This document shows positions 25,588-33,589 of a DNA stretch of 56,388 nucleotides, one piece after another (the first letter of the stretch is position 1; every line of letters begins with the position of its first letter). Both the position numbers and the translations under genes were made by a program. The DNA is from Megasphaera sp. NM10. GTDB taxonomy: Bacteria > Bacillota > Negativicutes > Veillonellales > Megasphaeraceae. The notes below the pieces were generated by a model. It was given only the letters and a program-made list of their open reading frames with translations. It did no database searches and was not told the origin of the DNA. The stretch is taken from NCBI RefSeq assembly GCF_000417505.1, contig NZ_APHY01000003.1, positions 1 through 56,388 of the forward strand. Reading direction: 5' to 3'.

Positions 25588-26328
25588 ATGAGTACCTTAC
25601 CGATTACGTCCTATCGATGGCCTCGCTTTTTTTCCTTGATGGACACCTTGAAGATACAGCGGCCTCACGAGGAATATGGCCGCGCCGTCCAGGCTTATTT
25701 CCACAGCCTCTTTCCTCATCGGCAGTGGAGTGTCTTCCAGGACCCGGACGGGACGCCGCTGGCAGTGGACGTAGAGCTCTTATATCCTACGGTAGAAGAA
25801 CCCTTCTATCTCCTTCATACCATCGGCATGAGTGCCGCGCCCATGCATTACCCGGCTGGCGAATTTGTGACCGGGAAAGAAGGCTACGGCGAACTCTGCC
25901 TCATCCTGCCGGCTGATTGGCCCTTCCGCAAGGACTGGGATATTTCCCTAAACGACGAAGAAGCCTGGCCCATCTGGCTGCTCATGGAGCTGGGGCGGTT
26001 CCCGCACGTCCATGATGTGTGGATGTCCTATGGCTTTCTCCTGCCCAACTCGGAAAGCCATGAGCCTTTTGCCAGGGATACGGCTCTGTCCGGCCTGGTC
26101 ATCGTCCAGTTTGAAGGTCAGCTGGGCGGCGTTTCCATGGCCGATGGTACGACGGTGGAACTTCTCATGCCCATCCTTTTATATAAAGAAGAAATGGATT
26201 TGTGCAGCGACATCGGCGTCGACGCCCTTGTCGATGCTGTCGTCGATGAATGTGGCGGGTCTTTCCTGCTCAACAAGGACAGGCCGAACGTGGCCCTGGA
26301 AGACTGGTTCTTCGACGACATCCCTTAA
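25588..26328 (+). CDS. SUFU (suppressor of fused) domain protein
   Basis: 246 aa from the ATG at 25588 (AAGGGGGG upstream); a TATAAT lies at 25551-25556. The SUFU pattern is visible: a central TIGMSAAPM segment, GYGELCLILPADWP, then WPIWLLMELGRFPHVHDVWM and late LLMPILLYKEEMDLC. Bacterial SUFU-domain proteins are mostly known by comparative genomics, often as proposed immunity proteins of polymorphic toxin systems, but many stand alone. No toxin gene is next to it. The following gene starts 27 bases later, so it is probably cotranscribed with the FAD-subunit and yqeC genes. Confidence 0.7.
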   Translation: MSTLPITSYRWPRFFSLMDTLKIQRPHEEYGRAVQAYFHSLFPHRQWSVFQDPDGTPLAVDVELLYPTVEEPFYLLHTIGMSAAPMHYPAGEFVTGKEGYGELCLILPADWPFRKDWDISLNDEEAWPIWLLMELGRFPHVHDVWMSYGFLLPNSESHEPFARDTALSGLVIVQFEGQLGGVSMADGTTVELLMPILLYKEEMDLCSDIGVDALVDAVVDECGGSFLLNKDRPNVALEDWFFDDIP

Positions 26329-26355
26329 CTAGGCAGAAAGGAGATTTTCAGTATC

Positions 26356-27168
26356 GTGATTACCAGTACGACGACCCTGGTCCCGGATAATCCGGCCGCA
26401 GCCTACGCTGCTTATCGGCAGGCTGCGTCGGCTGTTTTCCTGGCGGGAACGCAGGGCTTGAAATATAAAAAAGACCATTATGACCTGGCTGTCGATTTGT
26501 CGAAAGCCGGGATGCAGTATATCGAAGAACGGGAAGACGACATCGTCATCGGCGCCATGACACCGCTTTGGCAGATCAAGATTTCCCCGGTCATCCAGGA
26601 GTTTGCCGGCGGAGCCATCAGCAAGGCCATCAGTGACGTAGCCGATAAAAACGTCCAGCGCTACGGCACGCTGGGCGGCGTCATTTCGGGGAAAGCGCCT
26701 TTTTCCGTCCTCCTGCCGATCCTCCTGTCCCTCCACGTCGATGTACAGCTGCAGGATAAAGGCTGCATGAGCCTGGATGACTATTTGCACTGCCCGCCCA
26801 TGGGTGAACTGGTAACGGGCATTTCCATTGCCAAAGAAGCTGTCTATACGGCCTATAAAGCCTATCGCAAGCTGCCGGCAGATGAACCGTATCTGGTCGG
26901 TGCCGTCGCCATGCGGGAAGATTCGTGGTGCATCGTCGTCGGCGGCCGTCCCGGCCTGGCTGCCATTGCCCGCTCGGCCAGTGAAGAACTGACGGAAAAG
27001 GGCATGGCCGTCAAAGAAAATGTGGCCCATCTGGCCAGTGAAGAACTCGATTTCGGCAATTTCGGCACCTGCTCCGAAGAAGAACGGCGGGCCCTGACCA
27101 TCGATATGGTCCGCGGCCTCATCAAATCGGCCTGGAAAGGCTATAATCGTTATGTTGTGAAGAAGTGA
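26356..27168 (+). CDS. FAD-binding subunit of a molybdenum hydroxylase (xanthine dehydrogenase type)
   Basis: 270 aa, GTG start behind AAGGAG (12 bases). Similar to the medium CoxM/XdhB-type subunits: an N-terminal FAD-binding segment with AGTQGLKYKK in place of the usual AGGTDLL, then NVQRYGTLGGVISGKAPFSV (counterpart of the R-N-A-T-I-G-GN motif), and a C-terminal CO-dehydrogenase-flavoprotein domain. In complete enzymes it passes electrons from molybdopterin and 2Fe-2S centres to FAD and NAD. Neither the molybdopterin nor the 2Fe-2S subunit is next to it. The next gene is yqeC, which fits a selenium-dependent molybdenum hydroxylase system. Confidence 0.78.
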   Translation: MITSTTTLVPDNPAAAYAAYRQAASAVFLAGTQGLKYKKDHYDLAVDLSKAGMQYIEEREDDIVIGAMTPLWQIKISPVIQEFAGGAISKAISDVADKNVQRYGTLGGVISGKAPFSVLLPILLSLHVDVQLQDKGCMSLDDYLHCPPMGELVTGISIAKEAVYTAYKAYRKLPADEPYLVGAVAMREDSWCIVVGGRPGLAAIARSASEELTEKGMAVKENVAHLASEELDFGNFGTCSEEERRALTIDMVRGLIKSAWKGYNRYVVKK

Positions 27169-27189
27169 ATTCCAGAAGGGGGTACTTTC

Positions 27190-27978
27190 ATGTTTGAAGA
27201 TAATCGTTGGCGACGTATGTTGAAACCCGGCATTACGGCTATTGTCGGTGCCGGTGGTAAGACGACCGTATTGGAACGGCTGGGGACTTACGGCCACGGC
27301 GGTCATCTGCCGATCATGGTCAGCAGCATCGTTCCCATGGACAGCACGCGTGTCGATAATGTCGAACCCTTTGACGTCATCTGCACGGAAGATATGGAAA
27401 AGGGCGAAGCCTTCTGCGCTGAACGCATTGCCGCCGGCCACGTCCCGGCGTGGTTCGCCGGCCTCGACGACCAGGACCGCTATATCGGCCTCGACCCCAA
27501 GGTCATCGATGACATCAAGATGCGCCACCCGGCCTGGTACATCCTCATCGAAGGCGATGCAGCCGGCAATAAGTGGCTCAAGGCCCCGCTGGCAGACGAT
27601 GTACCCCTGCCGGCTTCCTGCGATACCGTCATCGGTGTCCTCAATTTACAGATGCTGGGCAACGTCATCAGCGCCGAAAAAATCGAAGGCGTCGAAACGG
27701 CAGCGGCCATCATGGGCCGTCCTTGCGGCGCTGTCATTACGCCGGCCATGCTGGCCAAGCTCATCAAGCATCCGCGGGGACTGTTCCGCGGCGTGCGCTG
27801 CCCGCGGATCCTCTTCTGCACGGGCTATAATGCCGTCCAGCACCGCATGACCGAAGCCCTCCTCGACGATTTGGAAGACTTCGACCTGACGGCCAGCGTC
27901 CTGGCCGATGGCTATCGGGAAACGTGTACGATACGCCAGTATATTCACTATGGTAATGTCAAAAAGAAACGGATGTAA
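27190..27978 (+). CDS. yqeC: Selenium-dependent hydroxylase accessory protein YqeC
   Basis: 262 aa. GAGGKTT (residues 20-26) is the P-loop-like motif, and EGDAAGNKWLKAP matches the conserved EADGAKGxPLKAP region of YqeC. The family is tied by gene neighbourhood to selenium-dependent molybdenum hydroxylases (with SelD, YqeB); its reaction is not established. GAAGGGGG precedes the ATG. It follows the lone FAD subunit by 21 bases and precedes a polysaccharide deacetylase by 6. Confidence 0.85.
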   Translation: MFEDNRWRRMLKPGITAIVGAGGKTTVLERLGTYGHGGHLPIMVSSIVPMDSTRVDNVEPFDVICTEDMEKGEAFCAERIAAGHVPAWFAGLDDQDRYIGLDPKVIDDIKMRHPAWYILIEGDAAGNKWLKAPLADDVPLPASCDTVIGVLNLQMLGNVISAEKIEGVETAAAIMGRPCGAVITPAMLAKLIKHPRGLFRGVRCPRILFCTGYNAVQHRMTEALLDDLEDFDLTASVLADGYRETCTIRQYIHYGNVKKKRM

Positions 27979-27984
27979 GCAAAA

Positions 27985-28887
27985 ATGAAACAAAAAGGCA
28001 GACTGTTTTTGGGATGTATCTTACTTTTCTTCTTGGCTTCGCTGGGGCTTTTCCTGAATTTCGACCGCGACCGCGTCATGGCAGCGGCCGAAGCCCGGCA
28101 TATCCCGGTGCCGCAGGTCCTTTCCAGCAAGCCTGACGTAGCTCTGATCGGTGATGATTTCTCCCTGCCTCCTGTCGATAATGATAAACCGGTGTACGAT
28201 AAATATACGACCCGGCAGCGTCAGGAAAAGGGCCTGCCCACGACATACGGCAAGACGCGGGATTATTATTATGGTGACAACGTCGTCTATCTGACCTTTG
28301 ACGACGGCCCGAACGATAAGAATACGTCGCGCATTCTGGATATCCTGAAAAAGGAAAACATCCATGCTACCTTCTTCCTGACCGGCCAGAATGTCGTCCG
28401 CTACCCTGATGTGGTCAAGAAAATCTACCAGTCTGGCAATGCCATCGGCGTCCATTCGTATACGCATGATTATAAGAAAATATACGTTTCGCCCAAGGCT
28501 TATACGGACGAGCTCTTGCAGACAGAAGAAGAAATTTATAAGATTCTCGGCGTCCGGCCCATCATTTCTCGCGCCCCTGGCGGTACGGAAGGGCACTTCA
28601 CCAAGGACTTCTGGACGGCTATCAACAACATCGGCTATATCGAAGTCGGCTGGAATGCCTTGACCGGCGATGCTGACGGGACGGGCAAGACAGCCGATAA
28701 AGAAGTGGAAAACATAAAGCAGCAGCTGCAATTGCGGCCCTATCTCCATCGCCATCTGGTCATCCTCATGCACGATGCCTATGGCCACGGTGCGACCGTC
28801 GACGCCCTGCCGGACATCATCCATCTCCTGAAAGGGCAGGGCTATACGTTCCGCGTCGTCACGACAGCCATTCCGCCTTCTTGGTAA
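27985..28887 (+). CDS. Polysaccharide deacetylase (NodB/CE4 family), membrane anchored
   Basis: 300 aa. One N-terminal hydrophobic segment (residues 6-25) serves as signal or anchor, then a linker, then the NodB domain: TFDDGPN (104-110, catalytic Asp and metal Asp), HSYTHD (157-162, metal His pair), RAPGG, and a late HLVILMHDAYGH. CE4 enzymes remove acetyl groups from N-acetylglucosamine in peptidoglycan or other glycans outside the membrane. No good ribosome site precedes the ATG, which lies 6 bases from the yqeC stop, so translation may be coupled. A strong terminator follows. Confidence 0.9.
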   Translation: MKQKGRLFLGCILLFFLASLGLFLNFDRDRVMAAAEARHIPVPQVLSSKPDVALIGDDFSLPPVDNDKPVYDKYTTRQRQEKGLPTTYGKTRDYYYGDNVVYLTFDDGPNDKNTSRILDILKKENIHATFFLTGQNVVRYPDVVKKIYQSGNAIGVHSYTHDYKKIYVSPKAYTDELLQTEEEIYKILGVRPIISRAPGGTEGHFTKDFWTAINNIGYIEVGWNALTGDADGTGKTADKEVENIKQQLQLRPYLHRHLVILMHDAYGHGATVDALPDIIHLLKGQGYTFRVVTTAIPPSW

Positions 28888-28949
28888 AAGACATAGATGA
28901 TATGCGAAAATAGTATACAATATATCCGTCAGTAAAACGATTGTCCACG

Positions 28950-28987
28950 GGGATTCTCATATCTATACAGAGAATCCCTGCTTTTTT
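28950..28987 (+). terminator. Intrinsic terminator after the deacetylase gene
   Basis: 9-bp stem GGGATTCTC / GAGAATCCC, 11-base loop, then TGCTTTTTT. It separates the yqeC operon from the aromatic operon. Confidence 0.85.
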
Positions 28988-28990
28988 ACC

Positions 28991-29019
28991 TTGACAATTA
29001 TTTCCCCGGGGTATACAAT
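28991..29019 (+). promoter_or_regulatory. Promoter of the aromatic amino acid operon
   Basis: Consensus TTGACA (28991-28996), 17-bp gap, TACAAT (29014-29019). The -10 region contains GTATAC (29011-29016), and another GTATACAA lies at 28913-28920. Predicted transcript start near 29026, giving a ~295-base leader before aroF. Confidence 0.8.
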
Positions 29020-29059
29020 GACGACAACGAATTTTTAAATGTTGCACAAGGAGATTCCT

Positions 29060-29227
29060 ATGAACACGTCATTCTTACATCAGGTAATTGAATACGTCTT
29101 TACTTATTTTAGCTGGGGCTACCTGTATTTTAGCGCTGGTTATTTTTGCTACGACGAATTCAATAAAACCGATGTAAGCATGAGAAGACTTCCACCTTTT
29201 CCGTGCCAGCCGGCTATGGCTGCCTAA
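29060..29227 (+). CDS. Aromatic-rich leader peptide (attenuator peptide) of the aro operon
   Basis: 55 residues, ATG 7 bases after AAGGAG. Of residues 12-34, twelve of 23 are aromatic (Tyr 12, 16, 21, 23, 28, 31; Phe 14, 17, 24, 29, 34; Trp 19). It lies between the operon promoter and a terminator upstream of aroF, the position and composition expected of an attenuation leader that senses charged tRNA-Phe, -Tyr and -Trp. Its TAA (29225-29227) lies inside the candidate antiterminator arm. Residues 35-55 have normal composition. The peptide itself probably has no function beyond being translated. It is longer than the classic Phe and Trp leader peptides. Confidence 0.75.
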   Translation: MNTSFLHQVIEYVFTYFSWGYLYFSAGYFCYDEFNKTDVSMRRLPPFPCQPAMAA

Positions 29228-29295
29228 GCAAGACGCGAGGAAAAGGCGATAAACGAGAATCTTAGAAGCAGGCTCATGTGAGCCTGCTTTTTTTT
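29220..29295 (+). promoter_or_regulatory. Antiterminator/terminator switch of the aro attenuator
   Basis: CTGCCTAAG (29220-29228) can pair with CTTAG-AA-GCAG (29261-29271): nine pairs with a two-base bulge. That consumes the start of the terminator stem (29268-29275). The leader's stop codon is inside the first arm, so a ribosome finishing the peptide should block the antiterminator and allow termination, while stalling at the upstream aromatic codons should leave it free. A competing CAGCC/GGCTG hairpin (29208-29222) also exists. Confidence 0.65.
29268..29295 (+). terminator. Attenuator terminator upstream of aroF
   Basis: 8-bp stem GCAGGCTC / GAGCCTGC with loop ATGT, followed by eight T. 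It ends 24 bases before the aroF start codon. Confidence 0.9.
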
Positions 29296-29319
29296 GTTGC
29301 TGGAATGGAGGAAAAAGTT

Positions 29320-30342
29320 ATGATCATTGTATTGAAAGCAAACACACCGAAAGAAGAAGCGAAAAAATTAGTCGATGCCATCAAGGCCAAGGGCCTGCAG
29401 GTCGATATCAGTAAAGGCGCCCGCCAGACTGTCATGGGCCTCGTCGGCAATACGGAAGTCGTCGATGTCGAACAGATACAGAGCTATGAATGTGTCGACA
29501 AGGTCATGCGCGTCGAAGTCCCGTACAAACGGGCCAGCCGGGCGTTCCATCCCCAGGATTCGGTCATTCCCGTCGGTAACAGCGGCGTGACCATTGGCGG
29601 CAAGAAACTTGCCGTCATCGCCGGTCCCTGCTCCATTGAAACGCCGGACCAGATCGAAGGCGTCGCCTACGACGTCGCCAAGGCCGGTGCCAACATCCTT
29701 CGCGGCGGTGCTTTCAAGCCGCGTACTTCGCCGTACTCCTTCCAGGGTTTAGGCAACAAGGGCCTCGACATGCTCCGCGACGCCGGCCGCAAGGCGAAAC
29801 TGCCGGTCATTACGGAAATCATGTCGGCCGACAAACTGCCGGTCTTCCTCGAAGATGGCGTCGACATCATCCAGATCGGGGCCCGGAACATGCAGAACTT
29901 CGACCTCCTCAAAGCCGTCGGTAAGACGCGCAAGCCGGTCCTGCTCAAGCGGGGCCTGAGCGCGACCATCGAAGAATGGCTCATGTCGGCTGAATACATC
30001 ATGGCCGAAGGCAACCACAACGTCATCCTCTGCGAACGGGGAATCCGGACGTTTGAAACGTACACCCGCAACACCCTCGACTTGAGTGCCGTCCTGGCCG
30101 TCAAACGCCAGAGCCACCTGCCCATCGTCGTCGACCCGAGCCATGCGACGGGTAAGCGCTGGATGGTAGCCGACCTAGCCAAAGCCGCCGTTGCTGCCGG
30201 GGCTGACGGCCTGATGATCGAAGTCCACAACGACCCGGACAGGGCTTGGTGCGATGGCGCTCAGTCGATTACGCCGGCCATGTTCGCCGACCTCATGGAT
30301 TCGCTCCGCAAACTGGCACCCGTCGTCGGCCGGGAAATATAA
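29320..30342 (+). CDS. aroF: 3-deoxy-7-phosphoheptulonate (DAHP) synthase, class I-beta
   Basis: 340 aa from the ATG at 29320 (GGAGG 8 bases upstream). Condenses phosphoenolpyruvate and erythrose-4-phosphate, the first shikimate step. Residues 1-~75 form the ferredoxin-like N-terminal regulatory domain typical of the Thermotoga-type enzyme ([20 protein letters not shown]). The catalytic barrel has [39 protein letters not shown] and [11 protein letters not shown]. There is no fused chorismate mutase. The regulatory domain suggests feedback inhibition, in addition to attenuation of the operon. First gene of an eight-gene operon. Confidence 0.95.
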   Translation: MIIVLKANTPKEEAKKLVDAIKAKGLQVDISKGARQTVMGLVGNTEVVDVEQIQSYECVDKVMRVEVPYKRASRAFHPQDSVIPVGNSGVTIGGKKLAVIAGPCSIETPDQIEGVAYDVAKAGANILRGGAFKPRTSPYSFQGLGNKGLDMLRDAGRKAKLPVITEIMSADKLPVFLEDGVDIIQIGARNMQNFDLLKAVGKTRKPVLLKRGLSATIEEWLMSAEYIMAEGNHNVILCERGIRTFETYTRNTLDLSAVLAVKRQSHLPIVVDPSHATGKRWMVADLAKAAVAAGADGLMIEVHNDPDRAWCDGAQSITPAMFADLMDSLRKLAPVVGREI

Positions 30343-30363
30343 GGGATACAGGGGGAGACAATC

Positions 30364-31251
30364 ATGGATAAGGAAGCTAGTGGTTTTAATACGAAACAGA
30401 CTGTGGCCATCGTCGGCCTGGGCCTCATCGGCGGTTCCTATGCCCGCGGCCTGCGGCGCATCGGCGTCGGACATATCATCGCCATCGATTCCGATGAAAA
30501 AGCCCTCCACCAGGCTAAGCAGGAAGGCATGGTCGATGAAATCTATACGGCTGGCAGTAAGGCATTGAAGCAGGCGGATCTGGTCATCTTTTGTACGGCC
30601 GCTGATGTGATGATACGATTCCTGGCAGAAAATAAAGCCTTCTTTGCACCGGGGGCGGTCTTGACGGACGTAGCCGGTATCAAAGGGGATACGGCGACGG
30701 CTATTGCCGCTCTTCTCCCGGAAGGCGTTGATTTCGTGCCCGGTCACCCCATGGCAGGCCGTGAAGGCCGGGGGTATGCCATGGCCAGTGCCGATATCTT
30801 CAACGGTGCCAATTATATCCTCGTCCCCATGGCGGGCAACGACGAAGACCATATCCGGGCTGTGAAGGATATGGCCATGGCCCTGGGCTGTTCCCACGTC
30901 GTCCGCGTGACGCCGGAAGACCACGACCGCTTCATCGCTTATACCAGCAGCCTGCCCCACGTCCTGGCGACGGCTCTGGTCAACAGCGAATCCATGAATA
31001 CGCTGACCAAGTATTTTGTAGCCGGCAGTTTCCGCGATGGGACGCGGGTTGCCGACATCAATGCGCCGCTGTGGACCAAGCTGTTCTTATCCAATAAAGA
31101 CAACCTCTTGTATGAAATCAACCGCTTCAGCGCAGCCCTGCAATCTTTCTCGACCATGCTGGCCGAAGAAGATGCCCAAGAGATGACCCGTTTTTTACAG
31201 CAAGCCGCTATGCGGAGAAGGGAATTGGTTCATGAAACACATTCACGTTGA
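30364..31251 (+). CDS. tyrA: Prephenate dehydrogenase
   Basis: 295 aa. Oxidative decarboxylation of prephenate to 4-hydroxyphenylpyruvate for tyrosine. NAD-binding Rossmann start TVAIVGLGLIGGSYARGLRR, then GVDFVPGHPMAGREGRGYAM containing the conserved catalytic HPMAG region, and a helical C-terminal dimerisation domain. No ACT domain at the end, so tyrosine feedback through that domain is not expected. It overlaps aroB by 20 bases. Confidence 0.93.
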   Translation: MDKEASGFNTKQTVAIVGLGLIGGSYARGLRRIGVGHIIAIDSDEKALHQAKQEGMVDEIYTAGSKALKQADLVIFCTAADVMIRFLAENKAFFAPGAVLTDVAGIKGDTATAIAALLPEGVDFVPGHPMAGREGRGYAMASADIFNGANYILVPMAGNDEDHIRAVKDMAMALGCSHVVRVTPEDHDRFIAYTSSLPHVLATALVNSESMNTLTKYFVAGSFRDGTRVADINAPLWTKLFLSNKDNLLYEINRFSAALQSFSTMLAEEDAQEMTRFLQQAAMRRRELVHETHSR

Positions 31252-32305
31252 TTTAGGAAAAGACTCTTATGATATCCATATTGAAAATGGCCTTCTCGAC
31301 CGGGCTGGCGATTATATCCGCAACCTGACGAAATCGCAGAACCTGGCTGTCATTAGTGATTCGAACGTCGATACCCTCTACGGTCAGCGATTGGAAACGG
31401 TTCTAACAAAGGCTGGCTTCCGCGTTCACCGCCTGGTCTTTCCGGCCGGGGAAGAACACAAATGCGCAGCGACCCTCCTAGACCTCTATCAGCAGCTCTC
31501 TGATGCTGGCATTACCCGCAGCGATTGTATCCTGACTTTCGGTGGCGGCGTTACCGGCGACCTCGGCGGCTTCGCGGCAGCGACCTTCCTGCGCGGCGTT
31601 CCCTTTATCCAGATTCCGACGACGATTATTTCCCAAGTCGACAGCAGCGTTGGAGGAAAAGTTGCCATCGACCTGCCCAGCGGCAAGAATCAGGCCGGCA
31701 ATTTTTACCAGCCCAAAGGCGTCCTCATCGATCCGGCACTGCTATCGACGCTGCCCAAGCGCTTCATCCACGACGGTATGGGGGAAGTCATCAAATACGG
31801 CTGCATCCGCGACCTGGCCCTCTTTGAACTCCTGGAAAAGCTCGATGACCAGTCTGTTTTCGAGCATTGGGAAGAAATCATCGAACGCTGTTGCCAGAGC
31901 AAGGCCGATATCGTTGAACACGATGTCTTTGATATGGGCGAACGTATGATGTTGAACTTTGGTCATACTATCGGCCATGCTATCGAAGGCTGTTATGGTT
32001 TTGGCCACTACACCCACGGTGAAGGCGTCGCTGCCGGCATGTCCATGCTGACCGGTGTCACCGAAGCCATGGGGCTGACGAAAGCCGGGACGACGGCGCG
32101 GCTGCGCAAGGTCCTCGAACAGTATGGCCTGCCGATCGATGTCGATGCATCGGCTGAAGAACTCATCCCTTACATCAGCAATGATAAGAAGATGCGCGGC
32201 AACCATATTACCCTGGTCATTATCGAAGAAATCGGCAAGGCCCGCCTGCTGCCGCTGGCTGCGGAAGACCTGCCGAAATACATCCGAAAGAAGGACGCCC
32301 AATGA
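31232..32305 (+). CDS. aroB: 3-dehydroquinate synthase
   Basis: 357 aa. Second shikimate step, cyclising DAHP with NAD and a divalent metal. Diagnostic segments: FPAGEEHK, FGGGVTGDLGGFAAATFLRG, IPTTIISQVDSSVGGKVAID and the metal ligands in GEVIKYG and LNFGHTIGHAIE, HGEGVAAGM. It begins within tyrA and ends overlapping aroA as ATGA, so it is tightly coupled. Confidence 0.96.
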   Translation: MKHIHVDLGKDSYDIHIENGLLDRAGDYIRNLTKSQNLAVISDSNVDTLYGQRLETVLTKAGFRVHRLVFPAGEEHKCAATLLDLYQQLSDAGITRSDCILTFGGGVTGDLGGFAAATFLRGVPFIQIPTTIISQVDSSVGGKVAIDLPSGKNQAGNFYQPKGVLIDPALLSTLPKRFIHDGMGEVIKYGCIRDLALFELLEKLDDQSVFEHWEEIIERCCQSKADIVEHDVFDMGERMMLNFGHTIGHAIEGCYGFGHYTHGEGVAAGMSMLTGVTEAMGLTKAGTTARLRKVLEQYGLPIDVDASAEELIPYISNDKKMRGNHITLVIIEEIGKARLLPLAAEDLPKYIRKKDAQ

Positions 32306-33588
32306 ATGTCATCATTACACCACATACCTTACAAGGGACGGTAGAAGCGCCTTCTTCTAAAAGTATCGGCCACCGCGACCTCATCTGCGCGGCCCTGGCC
32401 GAAGGGGAAAGCCTGGTCGACAACATCTCCCTATCCCAGGACATCGAAGCGACGTGTGATATCCTGAAGGCTTTAGGGGCCGACATCACACCTGCCGTTT
32501 CAGCTCATTCCGGCCGGGCTGCCTATCGCGTCCAAGGCGGCTTGAAGCCTCAGGGCCAGCCGCTGGCCGTCGATGCCAATGAATCGGGATCGACCTTGCG
32601 CTTCCTCATTCCCGTCGCCATCCTCAGCGACAATAAGGTTACTTTTTCCGGCAAAGGCCGCCTGGCCAAACGGCCGTTGACGCCGTATTATGAACTCTTT
32701 GATGAAAAGGGCATCACTTATGAAACGACGGAAGGCGCCCTGCCCCTGACCGTATCGGGGACCTTGCAGCCCGGGACGTATTCCCTGGCCGGCGACGTCA
32801 GCTCTCAATTCTTCACGGGCCTGCTCATGACCTTGCCCCTTCTCGACGGCGACTCGGTCCTGCGCAGTACGACGCCGCTGGAATCGGCCAGCTATGTCGA
32901 CATGACCCTCGACTGCCTGCGCCAGCACGGCATCGTCATCGATAAAGAATGGGACGGCTCCTATCGGATTCCTGGCAATCAGCACTATCGATCCGGGACT
33001 TATGTCGTCGAAGGTGATTATTCCCAGGCCGCTTTCTGGCTCTCTGCCGGCAGCCTGGGCCGGGCTATCTGCTGCACGGGTCTGCGGTCGAAATCGTCTC
33101 AGGGCGACGAAGTCATCGTCTCTCTCATCCGCGACATGGGCGGCCAGGTCGAAGGCAAGACGGAATTGACGGCCTGCCCGTCAGAACTGACTGGACGAGT
33201 CATCGACGTCGAAGACTGCCCGGACCTGGTCCCGGTCCTGACCGTCCTGGCGTCCTGTGCCAAGGGCATTACCCGCATCATCCATGCCGGCCGGGTCCGC
33301 TTGAAAGAATGTGACCGTCTGCACGCCATGGCCACAGAGCTCAACAAAATCGGCGGCGATATCGAAGAAGAAGACGAAGGCCTCATCATCCACGGTGTCG
33401 GCGGCTTTACCGGTGGTACGGTCAACGGCTGGAACGACCATCGCATCGCCATGGCCCTGGCCGTCGCATCCCAGCGCTGCAGCCAGCCGCTGCGCATCGA
33501 AGGCGCTGAGTGTGTCCGCAAATCGTATCCGGAATTCTGGCAGGATTTCCAGGCCTTAGGCGGCATCATCCAAAAGGAGGGGGAGTAA
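32302..33588 (+). CDS. aroA: 3-phosphoshikimate 1-carboxyvinyltransferase (EPSP synthase)
   Basis: 428 aa. Transfers enolpyruvyl from PEP to shikimate-3-phosphate. Motifs: EAPSSKSIGHRDLICAALAEG with the substrate-binding Lys-Ser, then NESGSTLRFLIPVA, GKGRLAKRPLTPY, and the C-terminal RLKECDRLHAMATELNKIG and NDHRIAMALAVA. NESGSTLRF has Glu and Ser where class I enzymes commonly read NAGTAMR, which places it away from the plant/E. coli class; glyphosate tolerance cannot be inferred from this alone. Overlaps aroB by four bases. Confidence 0.95.
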   Translation: MNVIITPHTLQGTVEAPSSKSIGHRDLICAALAEGESLVDNISLSQDIEATCDILKALGADITPAVSAHSGRAAYRVQGGLKPQGQPLAVDANESGSTLRFLIPVAILSDNKVTFSGKGRLAKRPLTPYYELFDEKGITYETTEGALPLTVSGTLQPGTYSLAGDVSSQFFTGLLMTLPLLDGDSVLRSTTPLESASYVDMTLDCLRQHGIVIDKEWDGSYRIPGNQHYRSGTYVVEGDYSQAAFWLSAGSLGRAICCTGLRSKSSQGDEVIVSLIRDMGGQVEGKTELTACPSELTGRVIDVEDCPDLVPVLTVLASCAKGITRIIHAGRVRLKECDRLHAMATELNKIGGDIEEEDEGLIIHGVGGFTGGTVNGWNDHRIAMALAVASQRCSQPLRIEGAECVRKSYPEFWQDFQALGGIIQKEGE

Positions 33589-33589
33589 A

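Noticed and set aside
25588-26328. Toxin-immunity locus around the SUFU gene
   Set aside because: No secreted or polymorphic toxin gene is adjacent; the neighbours are metabolic.
28991-29320. T-box riboswitch before aroF
   Set aside because: No T-box bulge sequence or specifier stem is visible, and the aromatic-rich ORF with antiterminator gives a better explanation.
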